Positions 11,768-23,390 are shown, counted from the first letter of the stretch. The stretch is 64,000 nucleotides of DNA from Siphonodentalium dalli (GCA_032622095.1 CP136067.1:174192556-174256555); one strand, 5' to 3'. The notes: generated from the letters alone by a model not told the origin. Made by a program: numbers and translations.

Positions 11768-11994
11768 GGTAAAACGTGGGTGGGTACCCTGCATGAAATT
11801 GGAAAAAAAATACCTTAAAATAAGGGGTGATTTGGCTGGATTTGGAGGTAAAAAGGGGGTGGGTACCCCGCATGAAATTGGAAAAAATAACTTTTCCTTC
11901 AAATAGGGGGGTGGTGGGTACCCAAGAGGCGGAAAAAAAAAATTCAGCCTACTGTCGTGGCACTTTTTTCCGACCCCCCCCCCCCTGTTTACAT
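11768..11994 (+). repeat. G-run dispersed repeat E, tandem trimer copy
   Basis: Three successive cores gggtgggtacc, gggggtgggtacccc and ggggggtggtgggtaccc, each followed by a ggaaaaaa block; two share gcatgaaattggaaaaaa. It closes with ttttttccga and a run of 13 C. This is the only multi-core copy in the window. Confidence 0.7.
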
Positions 11995-12724
11995 CAAAGA
12001 AATATCGAATTTTCACGAGCGGCTGCAAGCCGCGACTGAAAGTTCGACATTTTTGTCAGAAACGAATGAGATGTTTCAGGCATTCAAACAAAACGTGCAC
12101 TGTAGGTATTCTTTTTATTATATGCATCTTTGCTAAGCTATGATGCATTTTTACATTTAATAGTACATCAATTTGAACAACACTTTCTTGGGAAGAATAC
12201 TTCCTACTTATAATAAGTACACAATTACCTATAGCAAAAGCAACGAGATTCGTGCAAAGAAATGAAACACTGAATCGAAACTAACAAGTCTCCGTGTCAC
12301 CACAGTCGAAATATATAAATCCCACGTGAACCGGTCACAGCTGCATGGTGTGTGATAAGTACCGGCTATCCAATAAAAAACGCCGAAATTCATGCAGACG
12401 ACACTTGAGTGTCAAGAGTGTCTGTTTCAACTTTACGCGCGTGTGATTTTCTTCGGAGAGTTTTTCGCTTGTTTTACTTCTGATTTCTACTTACGGTGGT
12501 TCTCCTGTGAAATGGTGGATAAAATTATAAGAAATAATATTGTTTCGAATAAGGTTACGGGTTATAACCGACAAGTTTGCAGACAATTTACTATAACGCG
12601 AGCCAGGCTACAGTGAATAACGAAATCGTATTTCAATGTGGCTGCTAAGAGATACATACGAAAACCTACGTTTCGGTAATTTCCCGCTATTTTATCCCTT
12701 TACCCAACAAAACGGTCAAAAACC
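11995..12724. other. unassigned non-coding stretch
   Basis: A short frame at 12392-12616 has no domain. No repeat or RNA gene recognised. Confidence 0.4.
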
Positions 12725-12815
12725 AGGGGGGAGTCTGCAAAAAAAAATCCGTATATAGGGCCGGGGTGGGTGGGTGGTTCAGAGGCCGAAAAAATCGTGC
12801 TTGTAAATTTTTTCC
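12725..12815 (+). repeat. G-run dispersed repeat E, copy 3
   Basis: Short G-run, purine block, core GGGCCGGGGTGGGTGGGTGG, then ggccgaaaaaatcgtgc and aaattttttcc, very close to the copy at 8877-8970. Confidence 0.75.
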
Positions 12816-13009
12816 AAAATGGTTTTATTTCAAACAATTTACCAGTACTGACCATGTAATGTTGTTTGTAAGCATGTTAGTACCATGCGTGTTGGTATAG
12901 GGCTATATATGCAGCTATAGTGACTCTTTAGCCTCAGATTTAGCAACATTCTGGATTTCACAGGATCCCGACCCACTTCACAGTGGACCACCGTAATAGC
13001 GTTCAGGAA

Positions 13010-13455
13010 ACTTAACCCATGGTTGAGTTATAATAATGCAAAACGTGTTTTCGGATGGAACAAGGCCGGTAACTCTGGTATGCATTGATAGCCGAAACCT
13101 GTGATATGCAGTAATATGTGCATACATCCTTCCCCTATCATTCTGGTCTATATATCACCATACCAAACCACATCAAAATTTGACAACCGACACTTAACTT
13201 ATATTGCAAAAACTTTGTACGGACTGAATTTCATAAAGTCGAACAGGGCCCATAACTCTGGTAGGCATTGATGGTCACAACCCGTGAAATGATGCATATT
13301 CGTTCCCCATTTCTGGTCTGTCACCATGCCATAGGGCATCAAAATATGACAACCGACTCTTGAGTTATAATGCAAAATGTTTGTACAGACTGACGCACGG
13401 ACGGCTCGAGACGTCAACTATATACCCGCCGACTAATATCGGGGGGTATAATAAC
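13010..13455 (+). repeat. retroposon-like repeat with about 170-bp internal period
   Basis: The phrase (t/g)agttataat..tgcaaaa recurs near 13024, 13195 and 13363, and (c/g)ataactctggta(t/g)gcattgat recurs about 180 bp apart. The end has gactgacgcacggacgg and a cccgccga..tcggggggtata hairpin. This arrangement is typical of short non-autonomous retroelements, but the family is not recognised. Confidence 0.55.
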
Positions 13456-13906
13456 CATATATCTAGGTGTATACCTAACCAAAAACAATTCCCCTCCCCC
13501 ACCCCACCCCGGTGGATAAGACTAAAGAGTTCTTTGGTCATGCACAAATAATTGTGGAACCCCTGACCTGTTTACCACTATTTACACTGGCCAGTGTTCC
13601 ATGTCAGACACAACACACTCGATATATTAAGGCTATAGTGGGGTCTAGGGCGATTTGTGACATATAGTGTACCTACAAAATGCTTTATTATTGTTGTTAG
13701 ATACTGAAAACACCTGGAAATACAGTTTATTTTTCGTTTTTCTGATCTGTGTTTACCAATTAAGCATGTTATTGCTTGAGTCTTAATGGTACACAGCAAG
13801 AGTTTGTACCAAAAAAAAATGATAGTGGAATGGGATTGAAAGGCAGTTAACACAGTTATTGAAGAACGGCTAAAAAAAACTCTGAAATTTTGATAAAAAC
13901 ATGAGA

Positions 13907-14040
13907 AGGGGGGGGGGGGTCCCCAAAATTTTGGAGGAATTTTTTTTTTTTTTGCACAAATGGGGTGGTGGGTCCCTCGGGGTCGGAAAAAAACTTTTTG
14001 GGCCCTATATGTGCAATTTTTTTCCAGACTCCCCCCTGCA
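13907..14040 (+). repeat. G-run dispersed repeat E, best-preserved copy
   Basis: Run of 13 G, gtccccaaaattttggagg, poly-T, core GGGGTGGTGGGTCCC, ggggtcggaaaaaaac, then gcaatttttttccagac and CCCCCC. The opening G-run and closing C-run are inverted, as are ggaaaaaa and ttttttcc, so the unit is a weak palindrome of about 135 bp. Confidence 0.75.
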
Positions 14041-14160
14041 AAAACGGCCAAAAAAAGCTGCAACAGCCTAAAATATCTTCGGTCTGTCTCAATAGAACCA
14101 TACAAATATGGATATCATTGGAACCGGCTCCTTGACCACATTGTGATAGTTACAGTTATG

Positions 14161-14388
14161 CCCTGTGTCAATGCATTCTCTTATATATGCGAGTCGACCA
14201 TAGGTCGCCTCGCATATATAAGAGAATGCATTGGCCTAAAAAAAATCTTTTTTTAACACTTTTTACCATTTTTCTTACATTCTTTAACAATTTTATAATT
14301 TTTAATGTGTTAAGCCAATGCATTCTCTTATATATGCGAGGCGACCTATGGTCGACTCGCATATATAAGAGAATGCATTGGCACAGGG
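14161..14388. mobile_element. double-hairpin MITE family C, copy 1 (short)
   Basis: Each end is a palindrome of about 67 bp: arms CCAATGCATTCTCTTATATA-tgcgag with a loop at ccatagg or cctatgg. The two terminal palindromes are inverted relative to each other, outward termini CCCTGTG and CACAGGG. The AT-rich interior here is only about 75 bp, without the internal segment of copies 3 to 5. No coding capacity. Confidence 0.85.
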
Positions 14389-14580
14389 CCGTTCTGTTGG
14401 GTAAAGGGTTATAGGCAAGCATATAATAAATAATAATACGGTAGAGGCAGACAAAATTTGTCCCACGCAAATAATTGATTTGGAAAACTTGCGATGTGTG
14501 GAGTGGTTTGAAGCTGTCCAAATCCCTTGCTGTACTTGCATTTCTTTGAATTTGCTAGAATCGCTGTAAAAATCGGTGTC

Positions 14581-14665
14581 GTGACAGAGGTGTATATCAG
14601 TAAAGATAGACAATTCTCGGTGCCGTGACAGAGGTTAATATCAGTAAGATAGACAACTCTGGTTG
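14581..14665. repeat. 44-bp tandem duplication
   Basis: gtgacagaggt(g)tatatcag followed by taa(a)gatagacaa(t/c)tct occurs twice, starting 14581 and 14625. Just downstream gatatcggctcatt/c is repeated three times at about 14740-14775. Confidence 0.7.
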
Positions 14666-14853
14666 ATATTGGTACCAAACTTCACTTGACTGCTTGAATA
14701 TTTGGCGGGGCGGACCAAATTCTGCAATGCAGACTGTTCGATATCGGCTCATCGATATCGGCTCATTGATATCGATTAGAGAGAGAGGATAGTGAGGTTG
14801 ATAGAGGTCGATGCAACGAATTAACTGGTTGGTAACACTCATACAATTTCTTA

Positions 14854-14898
14854 TTAAAGGTACTCAATCCGATCAGACGGTCCCCATACCATCAAGAT

Positions 14899-14931
<33 letters not shown>

Positions 14932-14992
14932 TTTCTTCAAAATACGTATTAGTTATCACAATCGATTTATTGCAACAAAATAATGATGATTG
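14854..14992 (+). mobile_element. MITE family D, truncated copy 1
   Basis: TTAA followed by AGGTACTCAATCCGATCAGA, then a CAACAACAA microsatellite and atttcttcaaaatacg, matching the left part of the complete copy at 33.2 kb. The right part is missing. Confidence 0.75.
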
Positions 14993-15397
14993 ATTGGCTT
15001 CTTCTAAAACTAATCATTAGTTCTGTGCGTTCGATTAAATCGTTGTGATGTATATAGTTGACCATATACCATATACATTCTATATATAATCGACAAACAT
15101 GTTGAAGCACACGCTATATGACACGCGCGGGCCTTGTTTGTCTACAATTATATATCGGCGCATATGGATGAGGCCGGTCATGAAGTAATCGTTTATCTTA
15201 CGGTAAATAACAGATTCTCACCTTTGTGGGACTTATTTCTGGGAAAAGCTTCAGCCTTGTTCTCATTTATTGACAACAAATGGAGATAACATATGTTCTA
15301 TCACACGCTAACATCGAATATGACAGTCGTTATCACCCGATCCCAGATTGAGAAAGCAATATGTTTTTTTTTTATCTTTTGTTTTTTTTTATGGTAT
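14993..15397. other. unassigned non-coding stretch
   Basis: No gene, and no repeat beyond short T-runs. Confidence 0.4.
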
Positions 15398-15785
15398 CAT
15401 CGAATTCAGATGACAGTAAATGATCTACTGAGACTTGAATCTGCCACTGAAATGCGTCAGTCGTGCTCGAGTAAATAATGTTCGTTGTTTATTCTGGACT
15501 ACATAAATGTGTGGAAATTGGAGGTGTGGTGCATGTTGCAAAAAATATGTCATTTGAATATTATGAGTACCAGCGTTGCACTGAAGCTGGACTCTGAAAT
15601 ATCCCAATTGATGATCCGTGTACCGAGGGAAACACATTGTTGACTGTATGGGCTATTCCTTTCTCCATTATTTAGGTCCTTTACCAATTTGGGTTTGAAA
15701 ACACACATAATTTGGCTCATCGGCTATAACCGGTTCCTCTGCTATCACCCACTCCGGTTTCCGGGGTGTGAATATTATTGTTTAC
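15398..15785 (+). repeat. dispersed repeat G, uninterrupted copy
   Basis: Shares long stretches, in inverted orientation, with 31765-32470: gccactgaaatg, gtttattctggactaca, gtgtaccgag, tctccattattta. This copy lacks the MITE that splits the other one, so it shows the empty site (gtcatttgaatattatgag). No open frame is conserved between the two copies. Confidence 0.75.
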
Positions 15786-15822
15786 CCTTTCACGGCTGGA
15801 GCTTCCTGGAATTTTGGGAAAA

Positions 15823-15993
15823 CCCTGTGCCAGTGTATTCTGTTATATATGCGAGTCTCTCATAGGGAGCCTCGCTTATATATTTAATACATTGGCCTAA
15901 CAATATTTACATTGACAGTATAAGCCAGAGAATTATCTTATATAGGCTAGGCTCCCAATGGGAGACTCGCTTATAAAAGAGAATGCACTGGCA
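15823..15993. mobile_element. double-hairpin MITE family C, copy 2 (diverged)
   Basis: Starts CCCTGTGCCAGTG and has two imperfect terminal hairpins (tgcgagtctctcatagggag; ggctcccaatgggagac) around about 30 bp. Sequence differs from the other copies in the hairpin heads (ctcccaatgggag instead of cgacctatggtcg), so it is an older or separate subfamily. Confidence 0.7.
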
Positions 15994-16082
15994 TCAGCTC
16001 ATATCTCGTCTAACTGCGGTAGAACAAGTTGAAACTTCCCATATCAATCAATATTACAATGGGTCACAGGAAAATAATACTC

Positions 16083-16559
16083 TTAAAGGTACTCAACCCG
16101 ATAAAACTCCTCTCAATTACTATTTCAATGGCTTCGGGGGTCAAAAATATTTGATTCGAGTCGAGGAAGTCACCCATCAAAGCTCAGATTTGTTAGATAT
16201 CGATTTTAGAAATCTATTATTTTTCATTACCGGGAATACTATCTGGCCCAGAACTCAGTCAAAATTGCCTTAAAATTACCACTTGATTTTAGAGTTATCC
16301 ATCCTTGTCTGTTTGAATAGATTTGGAGAACACATCCAGAGCAGATTACGGCAGTTAGTAGTACTGATCTCGAGTTTATAACAAATTTCAAAAATCAATA
16401 TCTAATAACTCTGAGCTTTGTTTGATGGGTTCCTCGACTCGAATCAAATATTTTTTACCCCCAAAGCCAAAGAAATAGTAATATAGGACCCTCCGATCGG
16501 ATTGTTGTTGTTGGAATCTGTTGAGATGGGGACCCTCTTTACGGGTTGAGTACCTTTAA
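16083..16559 (-). mobile_element. MITE family D, copy 2 with partly duplicated arm
   Basis: TTAA-flanked, termini AGGTACTCAACCCG and its inverse. The segment containing gattcgagtcgaggaa and agcccatcaaagctcag-type sequence is present twice in inverted order (about 16100-16200 and 16380-16500), giving a more palindromic element than the 33.2-kb copy. No coding capacity. Confidence 0.75.
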
Positions 16560-16967
16560 GTGTATTGCAAAACTTCTCCCCTCTTACTTGACATAAGAAA
16601 TAAACTTTTCTAGACTTTAGAAATTGCAAGAGACACATTTTCTTAAATTTCTAGAAATTCGAGAATATTTTTCTTACTTTTGTCTAGCTTTAAGAAATAT
16701 ATTTGTTACATGATCCTACCCTTATTCCATTCAATAAACCCATTCTATAAATTGTGATAATAAACGTTCGTTTCATAACAGGAAATAGTGCCAGGTGACA
16801 ATTAACTTCCGGTTTGTCGTCTGTTTACATTCCGTACTCTATGTCTCAAAATAATATCACGGATGTGGGCAAATGGAATTTGCGAACCAGGGAGTTTGGT
16901 CTGTGATATTTCTCGATCAAAACATGTTATTTCATAAAAGATAAAATAATGATAAAATACATTTTAT
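16560..16967. other. unassigned non-coding stretch
   Basis: Lies between two TTAA MITEs; nothing recognised. Confidence 0.4.
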
Positions 16968-17358
16968 TTAAAGGTGCACAATCCGATTCGATGGCTCCCG
17001 TATCATTATATTCCAACAACAACAACATTTCTTCAAAAGGCGCTTTAGTTATCAGAATCGATTAATTACCAAATTTATGCTAACCAGTGTCAATTCTGGT
17101 ATAAACATTTCCAAACTGTGTTTTATATCAACATTTTGTTCAACGCAATTTGGTATCGAGAGTATGTCGGTCGGCTCGTCGAATATTTGCTAGGCCGCCA
17201 AATATTCCAGGTGGTGATAAATAACAGATTTCAAAAATCGATATCTGATAACTCTGAGCTTTGATGGGTGGATTCCTCGATTCGAATCAAATATATTTTA
17301 GCCACGAAGCCAAAGAAATAGTAATTTAGGAAAGTTAATTCGGATTATGTATCTTTAA
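16968..17358 (+). mobile_element. MITE family D, copy 3
   Basis: TTAA at both ends, left terminus AGGTGCACAATCCGATTCG, internal CAACAACAACA, gctttagttatcagaatcga and the right-arm segment gaagccaaagaaatagtaat. The right terminus has decayed to attcggattatgtatcttt. Confidence 0.8.
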
Positions 17359-17406
17359 TATCGGATATTAAAATATATCATAAAAGACAAGACCGACTAG
17401 AATCCA

Positions 17407-17480
17407 AATATAGTGTAGATATAGTGTAGATATAGTGTAGATATATTGTAGATATAGTGTAGATATAGTGTAGATATAGT
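17407..17480. repeat. 12-bp minisatellite, about 6 copies
   Basis: Tandem units GATATAGTGTAG, one with attg for agtg. It lies between two MITE D copies. Confidence 0.9.
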
Positions 17481-17593
17481 TGGTAAAAATTTACTTGAAA
17501 CCCGAATACATGTACACCATTAAAGATGCTCTATCACTTCCTGGAAGTTATTCCAACAACAACAGCAACAACAACGACAAACACTGTCTATGT

Positions 17594-17978
17594 TTAAAGA
17601 TGCATAATCCGAATTAACGCTCGCAAATTACTATTTCCTTGGCTTCGGGGGTAATCAATATTTCAATCGAGTCGAGGAACCAACAACCCATCAAAGCTCA
17701 GAGTGATCAGCTACCGATTTTTGAAGTCTATTAGTTTTGGTGGCACAGTAAACGTCGACGAGAAGATGGTCTCGGACCAAATTGCGGATGAAGATGGATA
17801 ACTCTAAAATCAAGTGGGCTTATTTTGTGTCAGATATTTTACAAACCGGCAAAATATCATTGAAAAAAATGTTGACCAATAACAGGTTTTGGGCAATTTT
17901 ACTATAGTTGACTGTGGTTAGCATTATTTTTCGGCAATTAATCGATTCTGATAACTGAAGCTGCATTTAAAAAATTGC

Positions 17979-18014
<36 letters not shown>

Positions 18015-18045
18015 GAGACCATCGAATCGGATTGAGTATCTTTAA
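17594..18045 (-). mobile_element. MITE family D, copy 4 (inverted)
   Basis: TTAA at both ends. Compared with the 33.2-kb copy the order is reversed: tggcttcgggggtaatc near the left end, a TTG microsatellite (complement of CAA) near the right, and the terminus gaatcggattgagtatcttt. Confidence 0.85.
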
Positions 18046-19621
18046 AGTGTTTTAAGAGATATTGTAATAAAAAATGTAGTAATGTTATAAAAAAAATAGC
18101 CACATTTTATGTCGCGGTTCATTGAAAATAATTGGAGAACAAAATTATTTACCACTGACAGAAGCTCAATCTTTGACTCAAAATTAATATTTTATACCAT
18201 TAAATCTTTAAGTTTTCAAAGTTATTCCTTTTTCAGGGTTATCATCGCTCGCCATGCTACATAAAATATCTGATCATCATTCTCATCATACTTTCAGGTA
18301 AGGAAATTTATGCAACATCGTTGTGCTATGTTCACACAGCTAGCAAAATTGTCTGTCAAAATGTATGGCCATGAATGACTATCTATTACATAATAAATTA
18401 CTGGAAGATCGATTGGGGTCACTGGGATTTGACCTCCCGAGTAATGAAACAAAGTGTATGAGTCTTGAAGGGATTCACACGACCTTTGTTTAAGTTTAAT
18501 TACTCTACCGGTCAAAACACAAAGACCCATATCGATCTTCTAGTCATTCCTTATTATCATATACCAGTATATTTACTGCAAATCAAACTGAAATATTTCT
18601 ATGATTTTTGCCAGTATTAAAAGAGATAATTGATATCGCAACGTAAATGAGCCCAAAATAAAATTACACAAAATATTTAAAAAAACCGGCGTCAAAACAG
18701 CTGATTGGAAAACCCAACAACTGTAGTTGAAAATGCGCCCAATATAATAATACGCAACGAGCGCGTGGTCGACTTGAAGTGACGTAATGAGTTCATTGGT
18801 GTTTATGAAGTGGAGGCTTTATTGCGTGCGCCCCGCGTGTATACTGGTGTAGAGATTCATGTTTCGCCTGGGCGCATGGGTGTTTTATTTATAGAATGGG
18901 AATTTTTGGGAGGATTAAAAGTCGAACTGCGACCGGAGGCCGAATCCGGTAAAAGGTGTAGTTGGGAATTTCAATTTCATTTATTGTCGTTAACATTATG
19001 TCAATAATGTTGCTTTTTGCTTTGTGATAAGCTATGCCAATTACAAATAAAAAAAATGAATAAGATAAGTCTTATATTTCAACTTTTATAGAAATGTTTC
19101 GTTCTGCAGCCCACTGGGGGTTGTGGTCGGAGACGGCCGAGTCGGCCGCCGGTTCGTTAAATAGTTGCTGGTTGTTATTGTTATTTTAACGGAATTCTGA
19201 GTTGGTCATTCGCAAAACCAATATATTTTATATTCTATAATTACAATCATGGGTATATAATATATGATCTTGAGCGCGTCACCATTTCTGACTATGGTTT
19301 TCTTGGTTATTGCTTGTTAACGATTGGAAACATTCGTGTAAACAGTATCGTGGTTTGTACTGATTTTTACGGGCGCCAATTTTGTTAATGTATAGATGGT
19401 GTGTGGTGATAACAATTTTGAATGCTAAATGATGGAATTGCACAATCAATCTGCAAGACAGAGTTCAGTCCCCTCGCTACGCTGATCTGACGGTTGCCAT
19501 CATGTATATTTTCGGAATTAAATCTAACATATTTAAGTGTTTTTTTGTGGTGTAATGACGACACATAGATATGGATACCAATCTTTAATGTATGAAGTAG
19601 CAGATAATAAGCAATCAAGGC
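18046..19621. other. unassigned non-coding stretch
   Basis: No gene supported. About 18660-18840 has weak similarity to 23578-23780 (atgcgcccaa, a tgacgta site, ggtgtt.atgag, ttgcg), suggesting an old shared repeat. A short frame at 18810-19007 has no recognisable domain. Confidence 0.4.
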
Positions 19622-19724
19622 GGGGGGGGGGGGGTAGTAAACATTTGCATGAAGGCATGCCGGGGTGGTGGGTGGCCCGAGGGGCAAAAAACACGTTTTT
19701 TACAACCTCATGCAATTTTTTTTA
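19622..19724 (+). repeat. G-run dispersed repeat E, copy 5
   Basis: Run of 13 G, gcatgccggggtggtgggtg, gcccgaggggcaaaaaac, then catgcaattttttttac. Confidence 0.7.
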
Positions 19725-20317
19725 CTAAAGAACTTTTGTGCCCTTATTTGACATTTGTAACAGTTTAAAACAGATTATAAGAATTTATAACTGCAAAAAC
19801 ACCATATTTATGTCACTGGGACCTCATATGGGCCTTAGTAGAGATGACATTAAGCTATGGCATGGTTGGTTGGTTGAAGTAGCTTCCTCCGGTGTCTTCG
19901 GAGAACCCTGTAGAAACAGGTATGTTGTGATCTTCTATTGAAGCACCAATCAGTTTCTGGTATATATCAGAAGTGTCTAGCACAGTAGAAGAAGCTCAAG
20001 TAGTATGAATATCACATAATTATGTAGTTATTAGACAGCCTAACCAAATGGTTAGATAAGAAGAAATTTAATTTGACACATAGTCCATGATTGTAGAGTT
20101 AGTTTGTGAAATTACTGAGAATTAAGAATTGCTGTTCTGGCTAAATGAAGTTAAAACAACATGGTTCTGCTTATCTTCTCCACAGTGTTTGATATTGTAT
20201 TAGTCTGACCTATCAACAAATCTAGTGACTTTTGAGAACATATGGGGCGGTGGGTTGCAGTGGGGTGAAAACATTCCTTCCCGAAGAAGCTTCGAGAAAT
20301 GTAAAACTGCAATAATT
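19725..20317. other. unassigned non-coding stretch
   Basis: A short frame at 19738-19941 has no recognisable domain. No mobile element ends were identified. Confidence 0.4.
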
Positions 20318-20696
20318 AAACTTGTCTTGATGTAACTAAAGCCTAGATCATTGTCTGCATGGAAAAAGAGCGAGCAACTGTCTCAAACATTTATGTGACT
20401 ATCATTGGCTAGAATATAACTGTCATCACTCTGCTCATCAGTGCATCAGGCCAATCAGTGAAATATTTGCAAATCTATCAACTCATATGATCGGTTACTC
20501 TCACAACACCTAAAATATCCAAGTCTGGCATAATGACTGTTCGTCATTTATTATAACAGAGGTTGCGCCAGTAGACTAACAAAAGTGTTAAGGCATAATG
20601 CTAGATAATGGGCTGGTTGACAGACTAATCGAGAAATGGTTAGAAATTATGGAATTGTGTGTACCTGTACAATGACCTAAGTTTGCATATAAAAGT
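20318..20696 (+). repeat. tandem duplication, first unit (uninterrupted)
   Basis: A 379-bp unit beginning AAACTTGTCTTGATGTAACT is repeated from 20697. Shared landmarks are gaaaaagagcgagcaactg, ccaatcagtgaa, aagtctgg, ccagtagactaa and gggctggttgacag. This copy reads straight through gttcgtca-tttattataaca, the site at which the second copy carries a Helitron-like insertion. Confidence 0.85.
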
Positions 20697-21167
20697 AAAC
20701 TTGTCCTGATGTAACTATAATGCCTAGATCATTGTGTGCATGGAAAAAGAGCGAGCAACTGTCTCAAACATTATTGTGACTATCAATGGGTAGAAAATAT
20801 CTGTCATCAGTGCATCAAGCCAATCAGTGAATTATTTGCATGTCTTTCAACTCAGATGATCTCTCACAAGACCTAAAGTATCTAAGTCTGGTATATATAG
20901 AGCTGTGACTGCTTGTCATCTATATATATATAAAAGAGTAGGATCTGTCCGAATTTTTCTATCACACCCCTCGACCGAGTTCAACCAAATTTGGTGTGGT
21001 GACTCGGGGTACCCTGGCGGATGTTATAATGGTATTAGTTTTTAAAAAAAATTAATTAAAAAAAAATAAAAATAAAATTGGTTTTGTTAAATTGAGCAAG
21101 GAATTCAATCTTTTAAAAAAAAAATATTAAAACAATATATATAAATCAAGGCTAAATGAAGGCTAAA

Positions 21168-21352
21168 TTATGGAGCCCGGGAGGTGACATGGTAAATATA
21201 TTTTATAATCCGTGCGCACGGATTAATAATCCGTGCGCACGAAATAGTAATCCGTGGGCACGAATTAATAAACCGTGCGCACGAATTAATAAACCGTGCG
21301 CACGAATTAATAAACCGTGCGCACGAATTAATAATCCGTGCGCACGGTTTAA
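21168..21352 (+). repeat. left GTGCGCAC array of the Helitron inverted repeat
   Basis: After ggagcccgggaggtgacatg and gtaaatatattttataat come seven units of about 21 bp containing the palindrome CGTGCGCACG with aattaataa spacers. One unit has gtgggc for gtgcgc. The whole block is inverted at 22330-22494. Confidence 0.85.
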
Positions 21353-22329
21353 CATATATAAATACTGTCCTATCGGTAATTCAGTCAAAATGGCCTCACG
21401 CCTGCGGACTCCTTTACAACGCAGTTGCGACAACAAATTTTACATGGAAGTATGTTTGATACGTGGATGCTTCCCTGGGGGGTATGCGACCGTATGCCAG
21501 TAGGGCTTACTTAGTTACAAATTATATTAGGCTGTGACGTCCACGTGGGCTCACGATTGGAGTATTTGCCCATATGGACCGTGGTGACTAGTTAGTGTGC
21601 CCCCGCTCGTGTGTAAGCCAGTTCCGGACTGCACATTCATGTACATGTAGACATATATAAACCGGGATGCTATGTGATGCTCACGGATAGTATGCCAGTA
21701 TATTTCACTCTAAAGTATACATGCATATAATGGATCGTTGCGCAGTGACGACTGAACCATACCGATATGATATCAGGAATGGCCGAAATGGAGTGTAAGA
21801 TGTAGGATACCCTCTTCAGCAAGACTAAATACTGAAGACATGCATCAGTATTTATTTTTGTGGAAGATGGAATGAGGGTCAATTAGGGAAGGGGGGGGGG
21901 GGGGTAAAGTGCCTTTCATGTGCTGAATTGAATATAATAGACCTATGAGTAAGCCAGTTCCGGACTGAACAGTTTTTACATGTACGGGCATATAGATGTG
22001 ACCCGCGGTGCCTTATGGTCACGGGGGGTATGTGTATCCCATTTTCCTTAACTCTATAATATAGATACTCATATGGATCGTTTTGCAATGATTTTTCCAC
22101 CGTGCAACATGGCAGGTATGGCATTGAAACAATAGCTTTTGGTCCACCTCACCTGTTATCCACACCCATATATATACCACAAACATGCCATGTTAGGAGC
22201 TCGCCAGGTAAAACGCATCATAGGGCGACGACGGGTTATTAGTCAACAATGCATGGTATTATGTTCAGTTCAACATATAACGAAGACTCTTTATCCCCAT
22301 TGACATTCTTTGGGAAATGCAAGGGGGAT

Positions 22330-22494
22330 TGTTAATCAGTGCGCACGGATTACTAATTCGTGCGCACGGATTAGTAATTCGTGCGCACGGATTATTAATT
22401 CGTGCGCACAGTTTATTAATTCGTGCGCACGAATTATTAATCCGTGCGCACGGATTATAAAATATATTTACCATGTCACCTCCCGGGCTCCATA
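22330..22494 (-). repeat. right GTGCGCAC array of the Helitron inverted repeat
   Basis: Reverse-complement of the left block: six or seven gtgcgcac units with attaattc or attactaattc spacers, then ttataaaatatatttacc and atgtcacctcccgggctcc. The unique flank matches the left arm essentially perfectly; the spacers differ, so the arrays evolve faster than the flank. Confidence 0.85.
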
Positions 22495-22898
22495 CTAAAT
22501 AAAGGCTCTGTCTAAGATCAAAATGTGTGCGAAGTCCCACAAAAGGGGCCACAGGTATCTCCGATGCTGAATATAGGCTCCCAAAGGGAGCCTGTTTCAG
22601 CTAGTTTTGTATAATAGAAGTAAGTTGCTCCAGTAGACTAATATAAGTGGTATGGAATATGTTAGATAAGGGGCTGGTTGACAGAGTGATCAAGAAATAG
22701 TTATAAATTATGAAATTTTGTGTATTCTGCACAATGACCTAGGTTTACAGATGATCAGCAATTTATAAAACTTTTTTTCAATTAAAACAGCTTCTGAAAC
22801 AGGTTAAACTGTTATTTGAACTAATTGAGATCATTCCCAGTCATATCAGTGATATCAATAGAGTTTTATGCGATTTTAGACCAATTTTAGTGAAATTT

Positions 22899-23033
22899 GG
22901 GGGGTGGTGTAAAAAAATTGGGACTAAAAAAAAATTAATTTGCAGGTTTGGTGTGGTGGGTCCCCGAAAATGCCAGATGCAAAAAAAAAACGGCATACCT
23001 TCCTGCAAATTTTTAACTACCCCCCTCCCCTCC
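22899..23033 (+). repeat. G-run dispersed repeat E, copy 6
   Basis: ggggggtggtgtaaaaaaa, core GGTGTGGTGGGTCCCCG, a poly-A block, then ctgcaaatttttaactac and CCCCCTCCCCTCC. The inverted G and C ends match the copy at 13.9 kb. Confidence 0.7.
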
Positions 23034-23390
23034 TAATCAAGGTATACAAACAAAGTCGCGGAATGAAAGACCCGAGTGAGAGGGGATACTCGGATAGGTA
23101 TCAGAACCTCAAGATGAAATTAGTTAAGTAAAAGCATGATGTGATGGGGTGTAGCTGTTCCTTATATACTCTTTGGGATGAATATTAAATGTGGTATTTG
23201 GTAATACACATCGGCATTGGATCTGTCGTTATGGTCATTCCCAATTACCATATTTGGGGTATCGACTTCATTGTGTGCGGGTCTGGGCTGTGATTAAGAT
23301 GTGTGAGGTTTCTGTAAGGCACCGAGCACTGATATTCGAGTTTGGGTTCTTACTATACGTAGCACGGGTATACTATACAATTAGTGCTAT
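23034..23390. other. unassigned non-coding stretch
   Basis: No gene or repeat recognised. Confidence 0.4.

Larger units (their letters stand above)
20919..22604 (+). mobile_element. Helitron-like non-autonomous element, 1,686 bp
   Basis: Begins TC (TCTATATATATATATAAAAG) and ends CTAG, preceded ten bases upstream by a perfect hairpin GGCTCCC-aaa-GGGAGCC at 22575-22591. It sits between A and T, and no target duplication is present. These are the diagnostic ends of Helitrons. The homologous uninterrupted sequence at about 20546 confirms both boundaries. No Rep/helicase coding sequence is present, so it would depend on another element. The interior has a large inverted repeat with GTGCGCAC arrays and two diverged direct copies of aagccagttccggactg (about 21616 and 21953). 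Confidence 0.85.
20697..22755 (+). repeat. tandem duplication, second unit split by a Helitron
   Basis: Unit homology runs from 20697 to 20918 (ending gcttgtca) and resumes at 22605 (ttttgtataata...ccagtagactaat) as far as about 22755. Removing 20919-22604 restores a unit of about 370 bp, close to the 379 bp of the first. Confidence 0.85.

Noticed and set aside
21203-22465. CRISPR-like array of GTGCGCAC units
   Set aside because: Repeats are short and palindromic, with near-identical 10-11-bp spacers, and lie in a eukaryotic mobile element. There are no unique spacers.
21203-22498. ORFs of INNPCARINKPCAR type in the Helitron
   Set aside because: Translations of the 21-bp GTGCGCAC units, open because 21 is a multiple of three; present equally on both strands.
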